39,786 bases of DNA, taken from IMG/VR virus record IMGVR_UViG_3300037847_005806, positions 1-39,786 of that record, one strand, 5' to 3'. Every line of letters begins with the position of its first letter. Position 1 is the stretch's first letter. The notes under the pieces were generated by a model. It worked only from the letters and a program-made list of their open reading frames with translations. It did not search any database and was not told the DNA's origin. Below are positions 13,371 through 22,500 of this stretch, in pieces. The translations under genes and the position numbers were made by a program. Source of the DNA: a virus.

Positions 13371-13401
13371 TTTGTTTTGACAAGCAAAACAATTATATTT
13401 G
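13371..13401 (+). promoter_or_regulatory. Promoter overlapped by an inverted repeat
   Basis: TTTG (13371-13374), 19 bp, TATATTTG (13394-13401). An 11-bp inverted repeat, TGACAAGCAAA (13378-13388) and TTTGTTTGTCA (13398-13408), one G-U mismatch, covers the -7 element. Either an operator or, in RNA, a hairpin. The next ATG is at 13504. Confidence 0.6.
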
Positions 13402-13503
13402 TTTGTCAGAAATAAATAACTCTAAAAAACAAACGAGACCTCAATTTAATAAAAATAAATTAATAATTCAAGAAACTTTTTTCACAAATTAAAATTAATA
13501 GAT

Positions 13504-13854
13504 ATGACAAAGAAAGCAACTCCCCCAACACTTAATGTAGATGTAGAATTTTATTTAAGAGTTTTAGATTCTTCTGCTAAAAATAGAGAGTCTGATTCTG
13601 ACGCAATGTTTAGAATGTATATTAAATGGCTTGGTAAGAGATATTTTGTTTCAACACTAAAGTTATCTATATGCAGAGCTTTAATTGGCTCAGGAATTGA
13701 GTATAACACTATGGTTAGTCAAGCAAGAGGTGAGGGATTGCCTGATGATGGTATTCCACCTGTTATAACAAAATCAATACCCCATACTGATTTTATTGCA
13801 TGGGCTAAAAAATACGAAAAATCATCTGCTTACAAAACTTTTCAAAACTTTTAA
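13504..13854 (+). CDS. Unknown protein between terminase genes
   Basis: A 116-residue protein (MTKKATPPTLNVDVEFYLRVLD...) with a helical first part (residues 12-60) and a Pro/Asp-rich loop (GEGLPDDGIPPVITK). No membrane segment. It lies between the probable small and large terminase genes, so a packaging-related role is possible, but nothing in the sequence proves it. Confidence 0.55.
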   Translation: MTKKATPPTLNVDVEFYLRVLDSSAKNRESDSDAMFRMYIKWLGKRYFVSTLKLSICRALIGSGIEYNTMVSQARGEGLPDDGIPPVITKSIPHTDFIAWAKKYEKSSAYKTFQNF

Positions 13855-13857
13855 ACT

Positions 13858-14019
13858 ATGAACTTTTTAAAAAAAATTTTAAATAAAAATGTTGACTTGT
13901 TAACCAATGTATTTGTGGTAATATCATTTTTTTGGTTAATGCCAGTATTAATACTGTTTCTATTTTGTAAATTTGTTATAGGAATACCAGTAAACTATGT
14001 TATCGGTAAATTGAAATGA
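13858..14019 (+). CDS. 53-residue membrane protein
   Basis: ATG at 13858 opens MNFLKKILNKNVDLLTN, followed by a long hydrophobic stretch (about residues 18-43, VFVVISFFWLMPVLILFLFC) and a short tail ending KLK. It starts 3 bp after the upstream stop and overlaps the large terminase start (ATGA at 14016). A membrane peptide in a packaging operon is odd; function unknown. Confidence 0.6.
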   Translation: MNFLKKILNKNVDLLTNVFVVISFFWLMPVLILFLFCKFVIGIPVNYVIGKLK

Positions 14020-15329
14020 ATATAGATTTTAAGCCAACAATAAAACAACATAAGGCTTGGGAATATTTGCATGACGAAACAACATCTGAAATATTATTTG
14101 GAGGCTCTGCTGGTGGTGGTAAGTCTTATTTTGGAGCTGCCTGGTTATTATACTCCTGCCTAAGATACCCTGGAACAAGATGGTTAATGGGAAGAGCTGT
14201 TCTAAAAACATTAAAAGAAACCACTCTTAATTCTTTTTTTTCTGTTTGCGGTGATTGGAAAGTTAAAAAAGGTGAACACTACAAGTTTAACGCTCAATCT
14301 AATGTTATTGAATTTACTAATGGCAGCCAAATCCTATTAAAAGACCTTTATCAATACCCAGCTGACCCTAATTTTGACTCTTTAGGGTCTCTTGAGATTT
14401 CTGGTGCTTTTGTAGATGAGGTAAACCAATGCACAGAGAAAGCAAAGAATGTGGTTGCTTCCAGGATTCGTTATAAACTTGGCGAATTTGGCCTGCGGCC
14501 AAAGATACTTATGTCCTGCAACCCAGCCAAGAACTGGGTTTATGATTTCTATAAACAATGGAGAGATGACATTTTACCAGAACACCAAAAATTTATCCAG
14601 GCAAAATTAAAAGATAATCCACACATTTCAGAATACTACGAAAAACAACTAAAAACACTTGACCCAGTTTCAAGAGAAAGGCTACTTCATGGTAATTGGG
14701 AGTATGACGAGGGTAAAGATAGATTGTTTGATTATGAAGCCTTGCTTGATTGTTTTAAGCAATCTATAAAGCCAGGTGATGATTCTTACCTTTCTTGTGA
14801 TGTTGCTCTTATGGGAAGTGATAAAATGGTTATAACAAGGTGGAAAGGCATGGTTGTTGAAGAAATTATAACAAAAGACAAGAGTTCTGCTAATTCTATT
14901 GAGGCATTAATTAAGAAAATAGCCGAAAAACACAATATTCCAAGAAAAAACATTGTAATTGACTCTGATGGCGTTGGTCAATACCTTTCTCACTATATGA
15001 AAGGCGTTACAGCGTTTATAAACAATAGTAAACCAATGAAAAAGGAAAATTACAAAAATTTAAAGACTCAATGCTATTATAAGCTTGCGGAAGAGATAAA
15101 TGCAGGTAATATACATATAAAATGCAAAGATATTGAAATAAGAAATAAAATTATTGAAGAATTAGAGGTTGTTAGAAGAAAAAACATAGATGTAGATGGA
15201 AAATTGGCTATTTTGTCTAAAAAAGAGATAAAAGCAGCTATCGGTAGGTCTCCTGATTATGGAGATAGCTTGATGATGAGGATGAAATTTTTATTTGGTG
15301 GGGGTAAAAAAATATTAGCATGGGGATAA
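14016..15329 (+). CDS. terL: Terminase large subunit
   Basis: The 437-residue protein is the DNA-packaging motor. Its N-terminal ATPase has Walker A GGSAGGGKS (residues 29-37), Walker B ISGAFVDE (about 128-135) with the catalytic Glu, and a coupling motif MSCNP (about 165). The C-terminal RNase H-like nuclease has acidic residues in SCDVALMG (about 260), VIDSDGVG (about 315) and SPDYGDS (about 413). Length fits the family. It starts within the stop of the membrane peptide gene (ATGA). It cuts concatemers and pumps DNA through the portal. Confidence 0.95.
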   Translation: MNIDFKPTIKQHKAWEYLHDETTSEILFGGSAGGGKSYFGAAWLLYSCLRYPGTRWLMGRAVLKTLKETTLNSFFSVCGDWKVKKGEHYKFNAQSNVIEFTNGSQILLKDLYQYPADPNFDSLGSLEISGAFVDEVNQCTEKAKNVVASRIRYKLGEFGLRPKILMSCNPAKNWVYDFYKQWRDDILPEHQKFIQAKLKDNPHISEYYEKQLKTLDPVSRERLLHGNWEYDEGKDRLFDYEALLDCFKQSIKPGDDSYLSCDVALMGSDKMVITRWKGMVVEEIITKDKSSANSIEALIKKIAEKHNIPRKNIVIDSDGVGQYLSHYMKGVTAFINNSKPMKKENYKNLKTQCYYKLAEEINAGNIHIKCKDIEIRNKIIEELEVVRRKNIDVDGKLAILSKKEIKAAIGRSPDYGDSLMMRMKFLFGGGKKILAWG

Positions 15330-15383
15330 AATGTTCCAAACATGGGTTGAAAAAATGTAAACTATTTCTTAATATTGCAAAAT

Positions 15384-15785
15384 ATGGATTATAAGATTAA
15401 AATAATGTGTGCTAATAACAGGCATGAGCTTGTGATTGTTCATTTTATTGAGCAAATCCAGGATTATATTGACAAAATAACTAAAAATGATGAAGATTTT
15501 GTTGTTTTTATTAATGTTTTGTCAGAATTAGTTAGAAAAAGTAATGAAGATGTGATATTTTCATTTTTAGGAGGAGATTATCAAGAAAAGTGGCTAAAAG
15601 GGTTGCCAATGATGATTTATTACGCTGTAGTGGGGTATATGCACATGATTGATGTTAGTTTATTGAATTTAATAGACACAACTGAAAAATTAAACAATTT
15701 ACTCAATGAAACTCTTGATTCTATTGATTTAATAATAGATTATGAAGATTTTGATGATAATTATTATAAAATAAATTTAAACTAA
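15384..15785 (+). CDS. Unknown acidic helical protein after terminase
   Basis: A 133-residue protein. A TTG at 15375 extends the frame, but the ATG at 15384 (AAAATATG) is preferred. Mostly helical with an acidic C-terminus (IIDYEDFDDNYYKINLN). Its stop overlaps the start of the tail chaperone gene at 15785. No recognised family. Confidence 0.55.
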   Translation: MDYKIKIMCANNRHELVIVHFIEQIQDYIDKITKNDEDFVVFINVLSELVRKSNEDVIFSFLGGDYQEKWLKGLPMMIYYAVVGYMHMIDVSLLNLIDTTEKLNNLLNETLDSIDLIIDYEDFDDNYYKINLN

Positions 15786-16471
15786 TGAAAACAGTTAAAA
15801 TAGGGGGGAAAGAGGTTGATTTTCCGACATCATGGCATGAGGTTAAATTTAAAAAATTTCAATCTTTCTATGATTTGATGAGTAATCAAAAAACACCAGA
15901 GGAGCTTGAGAAAGAATACTCTGAATTAGATGATGATATAAGACATTTACAGATTAGTCTTGATAATGTAAAACTTAATACAAAGATAGTTTCTTTTTGG
16001 AGCGGCATGAGTGAGGAAGAGGTTTCTATGTGTGATTTAAATGAAGTTGAAGATGCTTTAAAAGCAATGGATTTTGTTAATGACACTTATCAACCTATAG
16101 TGTTATCAAAATTTACACATAATGATGAGACATATTACTTACCAGAAGTTGGTATGACTAATGAAAATTTTGGAACTTATGTTGAAGCTGAGCAGGTTGA
16201 GTTAAATAACAAAATGCTTAAAAAGGGTCATTTGGAAGTTATACCTAAACAAGCGGCTATAATATGTAAAAAGGAGGGAGAAAAAAGAGGCTTAATAAAT
16301 GATAAGTTGGTAGAAGAGCGAACAAAACTCTTTCAAGATTTAGATATGGCAACTATTTGGGATATAGGTTTTTTTTTGTCCAAACAAGAAAACAAATTAA
16401 TGAACAATATCCTAATCTCTCTAAAGGGGGAAATGATGCGAAAGCAAATGCAGCAGCCAAAGGAACAATAG
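15785..16471 (+). CDS. Tail assembly chaperone, zero-frame product
   Basis: The 228-residue zero-frame product has a helical, charged body (MKTVKIGGKEVDFPTSWHEV...). It carries a T9 slippery run at codons 195-198, after WDIGF. After the slip site only about 31 residues remain in this frame. In long-tailed phages a gene of this kind yields a short form and a -1 frameshifted long form (like lambda gpG/gpGT) that coat the tape measure during assembly. Here it lies at the head of the tail-gene cluster, directly upstream of a zinc-finger gene. Confidence 0.75.
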   Translation: MKTVKIGGKEVDFPTSWHEVKFKKFQSFYDLMSNQKTPEELEKEYSELDDDIRHLQISLDNVKLNTKIVSFWSGMSEEEVSMCDLNEVEDALKAMDFVNDTYQPIVLSKFTHNDETYYLPEVGMTNENFGTYVEAEQVELNNKMLKKGHLEVIPKQAAIICKKEGEKRGLINDKLVEERTKLFQDLDMATIWDIGFFLSKQENKLMNNILISLKGEMMRKQMQQPKEQ

Positions 16472-16653
16472 ATGGGTATGGTTGGTTAAATAGTATTTAC
16501 CCAACAGCACAAGATGGTATATTTAATTTACCTGACCAAAATCCTTTAAATAGTGTTTTATTAACAGATTTATATGAGGTTTTGACATATTTATCTTGGA
16601 AAAGTGCTTGTGTTCAGTATGAAAAAACTTATAGTAAGTTAATACAAAAGTAA
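15785..16653 (+). CDS. Tail assembly chaperone, predicted -1 frameshift product
   Basis: After the T9 run a second frame, shifted by -1 (open 16357-16653), continues for about 90 residues. It has protein-like composition: YGWLNSIYPTAQDGIFNL, then VLLTDLYEVLTYLSW and QYEK, a Trp/Leu pattern seen in C-terminal extensions of Bacteroidota-phage tail chaperones. It has no start codon with a good context of its own, and its only initiation codon is a TTG inside the upstream gene. The joined product would be about 288 residues. A plain sequencing error in the T-run would give the same fusion as a single gene. Confidence 0.7.
16369..16377 (+). promoter_or_regulatory. Slippery site for -1 ribosomal frameshifting
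   Basis: Nine consecutive T. In the zero frame they read gg-T TTT TTT TTg, so the heptamer T-TTT-TTT (16369-16375) is in the register required for a tandem -1 slip. Both outgoing frames are open downstream. Confidence 0.7.
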
Positions 16654-16916
16654 TGCCGAAACAGATACATAAATGTGCATATTGTGGAGAGGAAATGACA
16701 GGTTGCCCTTGTGCTTGGGTTAAAACATCTGATGGTAAAATTGCTCATCAAAAATGTATAAAAGATTATGAAAAATCTTTAAAGCATACTAAACCAACCT
16801 GTGCATATTGCGGACTACCATTTGTTGAGCCGCCATATTTTAAAGGTGAAGATGGTAAAGATGTTCATTTTAAATGTAGGAACAGTTATAATATAGAATT
16901 AAAAAATAAAAAATGA
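16653..16916 (+). CDS. Small protein with two treble-clef/LIM-like zinc fingers
   Basis: The 87-residue protein is an internal duplication: C8-x2-C11 ... H32-x2-C35 and C50-x2-C53 ... H72-x2-C75, each opening with CAYCG and containing a D-G-K turn before the His. CxxC-x(18-20)-HxxC is a plausible four-ligand zinc site; the first unit has two further Cys (C18, C20). It overlaps the frameshift extension by 1 bp and the next gene by 4 bp, so it is co-translated with tail genes. Role unknown; tail assembly or a regulatory protein are possible. Confidence 0.65.
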   Translation: MPKQIHKCAYCGEEMTGCPCAWVKTSDGKIAHQKCIKDYEKSLKHTKPTCAYCGLPFVEPPYFKGEDGKDVHFKCRNSYNIELKNKK

Positions 16917-17605
16917 GTTATTCAACAACATACAATCTTGTCAGTTTGATGACAGATTTTAAATCTTGTGCTACAGCAGCAGGATTTGATACAGTAAAGT
17001 TTGGTAAACCAGATGCTATAAATTTTGACCATAATATAGATTATGATTTATTAAATATAAATTATCCAACAACATATATTGCTGAGGGAGTTAAAGAAGT
17101 TTACACTTTTGATTGTATTATAGCGAGACCTCATTCATTAGGCTCAACACAGGGTGTTCAGGTTTTTGATGATGATGTTGTAGCTATCATGGCTGAGCTT
17201 GAGTTAAAATGTTGGAATATGCTATCTTGCCTCGCACTTGGTATTAGTGGTGGTGGTGGTTGTAAGGCTCATATACCTAAACATAAAATACAAATAGTAA
17301 GAGATAAAGGAACTTTTAATGATAAACTAATTACATTAAGAGTTAAATTTGATGCTATAGCAAATATAGCTGTAACTGTTGACCCTTGTGGTGGTGGCGG
17401 TAGTAGTAATAGTGGTTGTGATGACCCATGTGAGGATTTCTTTGGTGCTTGTGGTTGTACAGACCCAACCGCTTTAAATTATAACCCATCTGCTGGTATA
17501 GATGATGGAACTTGTTGTTATGGTGCTGACCAAGACCCATGTCTTAATACTGACCCATCATTCCCACCTACATACCCAGATGACGAAATTTCAAACCCAG
17601 GATAA
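16913..17605 (+). CDS. Tail or neck structural protein with a C-terminal GCTDPTALNYNP motif
   Basis: The 230-residue protein has an N-terminal domain (about 1-155) looking like a tail-completion or connector-type fold. A Gly/Ser/Cys linker (GGGGSSNSGCDDPC) follows, then GCTDPTALNYNP and IDDGTC near residues 181-201. That motif recurs in surface and secreted proteins of marine Bacteroidota and in some marine phages. The Cys-rich tail may stabilise the protein outside the virion. Neighbours are the zinc-finger gene and the next tail gene. Confidence 0.55.
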   Translation: MSYSTTYNLVSLMTDFKSCATAAGFDTVKFGKPDAINFDHNIDYDLLNINYPTTYIAEGVKEVYTFDCIIARPHSLGSTQGVQVFDDDVVAIMAELELKCWNMLSCLALGISGGGGCKAHIPKHKIQIVRDKGTFNDKLITLRVKFDAIANIAVTVDPCGGGGSSNSGCDDPCEDFFGACGCTDPTALNYNPSAGIDDGTCCYGADQDPCLNTDPSFPPTYPDDEISNPG

Positions 17606-17606
17606 T

Positions 17607-18143
17607 ATGTTAGAAAAGTTAGCTCAAACATTATATAGTTCAGGTCAAAAGGTTGTTGACATCATGAAAATGAAGTTGGACACTAAGGTTACAGCTGGTA
17701 ACACAAGGCCACATTCAACAACTTTTAGAACATCAAATAGTATAAGTGCTAACTTCCCAAATATTGAGGGAGATATTTTAACATGGAATTTTGTAGCAGA
17801 AGATTCTGCTGTTAGATTAAACACAGGTGGTAGTTTAAAAGAAAATGCAGAGCCAGGGAATCAAAGTGTTCCTTATGGTAGATTTGATAAGAGTAAACCT
17901 AAAAGTGATTATATTGAGGCTTTAGCTTTATGGGCTACATCAAAATATGGTGTTGATAGCTATACAGCTAAAAGAATGGCTTTTGCTATAGCACAGGCCG
18001 CTGAAAATAGAGGTCAAACTGTAAAAGCAGCTGGCTGGTTAGATGATGCTAAAAGAGAGCTTGAAGAAGAGGTTAGAAAAAGTATGGATTCTGCTTTATC
18101 ACAAGAAATAAATAACATGGTAAGAACAAGTTTAAAATTATAA
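17607..18143 (+). CDS. Probable tail-completion/neck protein
   Basis: A 178-residue protein. The frame is open from 17502 across the upstream gene, but the ATG at 17607, 2 bp after the upstream stop, is the natural start (MLEKLAQTLYSSGQKVVDIM). A helical N-terminus is followed by a beta part (SISANFPNIEGDILTWNFVAEDSA) and a charged C-terminal helix (WLDDAKRELEEEVRK). Size and order fit HK97 gp10-like connector or neck proteins; this was not confirmed. Confidence 0.5.
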   Translation: MLEKLAQTLYSSGQKVVDIMKMKLDTKVTAGNTRPHSTTFRTSNSISANFPNIEGDILTWNFVAEDSAVRLNTGGSLKENAEPGNQSVPYGRFDKSKPKSDYIEALALWATSKYGVDSYTAKRMAFAIAQAAENRGQTVKAAGWLDDAKRELEEEVRKSMDSALSQEINNMVRTSLKL

Positions 18144-18146
18144 AAT

Positions 18147-19544
18147 ATGTCAGGTACAGTAAATTTTAGTGTTTATAAGGAGGCTCATAGTAAAATGGTT
18201 ACATGTTATAGGCCCATAGTTCTTGCTACAAGAGTTACTGGTAATATAGTACCAGCACATTTTGAGGCACATTTATGGATAGAAAACACCAATTATAGTG
18301 ATGAATGGATAGATACAGGAGTAAGGGCTAATGCTTATTATGATTCAAAATCACCTGTTCCAGCCACATTCTCTATTAACATAGCAGAATACTGTAGGCA
18401 GTATTTTACAGAAGATGAGGCTTTTTTTCATCAAGACTGGTGTAATAGCTTTACACACATGGCTGAAAGAAGATTTAAAGTTTATTTTTATCCAGTACAA
18501 TTTGTTTTAGGTGGAACTTTAGTTACAGATTATGATAATGTTAAAATAACAAGAGCTTTTTCTGTAATACCAACAGTAACAATGGATAATGAAACTACTG
18601 ATACAACAGGAGCAAATATTAGATTAGATAAGTTTGTTTGTAATTCTACTAACAATAGTGGTATTACCCAGCCAAGTAGTGATTTTAATAAACTTTTATC
18701 AAATATGCCTCAAAACCAAACAATAGATTTATCTAAGGGGTTTTATTATTTTTATCAATATCTATACTCTGGTATATCAAGTAGGAGGGCTTATATAAGA
18801 ATAACAAACAATACTACAGGTGTTTATTATGATTTAGATTCACCTAATTGGGATTATGAGGGCTATTATTACCAAAACATACATCCAGGTTTTTTAGAAT
18901 TTATGATGGCTGTTGAGAGTGGTGTTTACCAAGGTTTATTACTATCACCTGCTGGAGATTTGCTAACAGACTCTATGACTATACAAGCTGTATTTAAGAG
19001 TACAGCAACCTGGGCTATTGTAAGAACAGCACCAGCAATGACATATAAGTTAAAAGACACTTTGGGTAATAGTGGAACTTGTAATAGTAAGTATTTTGTT
19101 TTTAGAAACATGAGGGGTGGTTTTGATTGGTTTGAAGCCAAAGGAAGCCAGTTTCATGAAGTATCAATAGATGGAAGCGAGTACGATAGAGTGAAAGAAT
19201 TTAGTAGATATGACTCAGATTTTGGTTTATTGGATGGTGAGCACCATACTTCAAAATTATGGAGTGGCAGAAAAGATAATTTTACTGTATTTTCACAAGT
19301 GAATAAAGAAACAGCAAACTGGCTTACAGAATTAATATCATCCACACAAGTTTGGGTTATTGAGCCAATTATTGATGGCCCTGGTTATAATCAGATGACT
19401 CTTTTCCCAGATAGTTATGGTACAAGGCTTGTTCCTATAACTATAAATAAAGGCTCTTATAAAATACATAATACAGAAAAAAGAATTAACTATATAGAAT
19501 TTAAATACACACTATCTGCTAATAACTTAGTACAAAAGACTTAA
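18147..19544 (+). CDS. Tail-associated structural protein (distal-tail-like)
   Basis: A 465-residue beta-rich protein, no signal peptide. The N-terminal part (YRPIVLATRVTGNIVPAHFEA) and C-terminal part (TANWLTELISSTQVWVIEP, then RLVPITINKGSYKIHNTE) follow a pattern I associate with tail proteins of Bacteroidota siphophages. It lies 3 bp after the neck-like gene and 1 bp before the 1458-residue tail protein. It may be a distal tail or baseplate adaptor. Confidence 0.55.
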   Translation: MSGTVNFSVYKEAHSKMVTCYRPIVLATRVTGNIVPAHFEAHLWIENTNYSDEWIDTGVRANAYYDSKSPVPATFSINIAEYCRQYFTEDEAFFHQDWCNSFTHMAERRFKVYFYPVQFVLGGTLVTDYDNVKITRAFSVIPTVTMDNETTDTTGANIRLDKFVCNSTNNSGITQPSSDFNKLLSNMPQNQTIDLSKGFYYFYQYLYSGISSRRAYIRITNNTTGVYYDLDSPNWDYEGYYYQNIHPGFLEFMMAVESGVYQGLLLSPAGDLLTDSMTIQAVFKSTATWAIVRTAPAMTYKLKDTLGNSGTCNSKYFVFRNMRGGFDWFEAKGSQFHEVSIDGSEYDRVKEFSRYDSDFGLLDGEHHTSKLWSGRKDNFTVFSQVNKETANWLTELISSTQVWVIEPIIDGPGYNQMTLFPDSYGTRLVPITINKGSYKIHNTEKRINYIEFKYTLSANNLVQKT

Positions 19545-19545
19545 T

Positions 19546-22500
19546 ATGGCAAATTATTCACCAGAACAAAAAAATGTAATATTAGAAATAGCTAAAGTAG
19601 CTGACGACACTCCTGCTGTAATAGAAAATGTAGTTGGTTTTGAGGAGAAAACAATTTTTAGTGGTTGTAAAACTTCTTGTGATAATGATATTAAAAACTG
19701 GAATCCATCATTTGACGATTTTAATGGTTGGCAGCAGATGGATATATGTAAAGTATGGAGCTGTAGGCCAACTAATTCTGGCCCTATATCATTTGGTGTA
19801 GGTCCTATACAATACAGAAAAGCACCTTATGATAAGTATGTTTTTCACCTATCAAAACCTGGTGGTGTTAACCCAGAGTTTAATGGAACAGAATGGTCTT
19901 ATAATGAGCCATTTGGTAGTTCTGAACAAAGCATACAGTTTGCTGAAATAAATAACATGATTGAGGATAATAGGCAAAATACCGAGCAAGGTAGATTACT
20001 TTACTTATACCCAAAATCAAGTATTAGTGAAGTGAGCCAATATAAAGTAGCTTTAACTTTTGAAATAATAGAGGGTGATGGCCACCACTTAATAGTTGCA
20101 GGTCCTGATGGTTATAATGGTAATAATGGTGGAGTAGGCCTACAATCTTGGATAAGGGATAATGCTTATCCTGATATAGTAGGCTCAAATTGTGCTCCAG
20201 CACCTTTGTTTGATGAAGATGAGGTAGAAGATTTTGAGTGTTTTTATTATCAGGGAAATAATAATGCAGCTTTTTGGAAACACTTTGATGCTTATATATC
20301 TCCCTATGTTCATTCAGGTAAGTTTAGATATGATGTAAACTCTTCAGGAGGTGCTTTAGAGTGGAGAGGAGATACTCAAACATTACATTGTAGTTATATA
20401 CGAGTAGATGGTCAACCTCAATATGCTTCTATGTTTGATGCTGGGGGTGTTGATGAGGATGGTACTCCACTTACAGGTAGTATTTACGATACACTTGGTA
20501 TAAGAAGTAGTGGAGAACTTTTTACCTGTCCTCCTGGTGTTGATTCAACTAAGGGTTATAAAATTAAATTAGATATTGGTACTATCAATAATGCTAAAAT
20601 AAAAATACTGACCTATGAGGATGATATAATTTCCATTAATAACGAAATATTTAATTTTACTTTACCCTATTCAGGAGTTGATACTTCAACATATCCTTGG
20701 GTTTGGAGAGAAATAACTGAGCCTGGCATACATGAATTTTGCGTTCCTTATGTAAATGAAACTTGTGATGAGGAAGAAGTTTGGGTTGGTAATCAAAATG
20801 ATTGGAATGGAGAGGTGTATGGTCATGCTTACTCAACATATACTCTTGTTCAAACTGGCTCTTTATCAACTAATGACAAAGTGGCTTATAATTATCAATA
20901 TAGACTACTTAGAATAGAAGAAGATATTACTGGACCTGGAGACCCTTTGGTTAGGATTAATAGTATAGAGCTTAGAGATGGTGGACAAACTGTAAAACCA
21001 GATAATTTCCCTATTTATGAATATGAGTCAGCACCACAAATACTTTTTGATTGGGATTATTTAGATATTTATAATAGAGACAAAGTTCCTCTTGCTTTGA
21101 ATTTTAATAGTGGCGATTTAAGAGACCCAGGTAAAAAATCTACAGGTTACTCCAAAACATTTGAGTTGCCTGCGTCAGCTCATAATAATAGAGTTTTAAA
21201 TACTATTATAGGTAATACATCAGATAAACAATCTTTAGATATAGGATGGAATAAAGCAAGAATATCTGTTAATGGTGTTGTTGTTTTTAATGGATTTGCA
21301 AGAATAGAAAAAGGTATAACTGGTAATGGTGGGCGTTATAGTTGCCATATATTACAAGACCCAAGTTATTGGCCTGAATTAATTGGTGATAAAAAACTAT
21401 GTGATTTAAGTTTTCCTACTCACACTAAAAATTTTGCAAACATAGTTAATAGCTGGGATAGTAATGTTGATATTCAACCTTATGTTTATCCTGTTATAAG
21501 TTATGGTGAATGGGCTGGAGGTGCTAATGGTGTTAGAGGTTTTGCTGACTTTCATCCTGCTGTTTACGCTAAAGCTATAGTTGATAGGATATTTGGTGAT
21601 ATTGGTTATACAATAAATAGTAACTTTTTTAATTCAGAGTTTTTTAAAAAATTAATAGTACCATATACAAGTGGCGAGGATTATGTTGATGAGGGTAGTG
21701 CTTTTGGGCCAGAGGGTGATTATTTTGGTGAAGCAAGGCGTGCTCCTAATGATGGTAATTTTCCAAATATTGGCAGCACAGGTTTTTTTAATGATGATTG
21801 TAACTCTGAGTATTATTATCCAGTATTAACAGTAACAGAGGGTCTTGATTATATGAGTCCTGGTAGTTTAACAAGTATTCAGGGTGGATATACTGTTCCA
21901 TTTACAGGTAGATATACAGTTTTTTATAGAGCTACAGTAGAAATAAGTCAATGTACAAATAATTACAATTCAGGTAGATGGGCCGCATGGACTCATTGTA
22001 ATGGACAAGTAATATTTGCTCAAGCTGAACAGCTTGGTGGTGGTGGTAGTGCTTGTAATAGTATATACTGGAACGCAAGTCCTGGCCCTGGCCCTTATGG
22101 CTTTAATGTTGGTACAGCTGAGTATAATGGTAGTGAGGGTGGTAATACAGGTAATTGGTGGTGGAAGTGGGCTGATGGTGGAGACCCAACTACCAAACAA
22201 ATTCTTTTTTCGGCAGATTTTACTGTTGGTGACAAAATTCAAATAGGATTTTATGGTAGAAATAGCTCAGATGGTTGCACAGCTTTCTGTAATATAGAGG
22301 ACCAAGTATTTCAAGTTTTCCCAACAGTTGATAATATTTTTGTTCCCCCAACTGAAGCTGGCCTTAGCTCTGCTCTTGGATGTGGTGTAAAGCAAAAAGA
22401 TTTCTTAAAAGGAATAACAGAAATGTTTAATCTATATTGGACAGCTGATAATGAAGCTAAAATTGTTGATGTAGAGCCTTATAATGATTTTTATGGTAGT

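Noticed and set aside
13286-13492. 68-residue plus-strand frame between the small terminase gene and the next gene
   Set aside because: It starts inside the upstream gene in another frame and is crossed by a promoter with an inverted repeat. Composition is Asn/Lys-rich as random AT-rich sequence gives. Coding is possible but unsupported.
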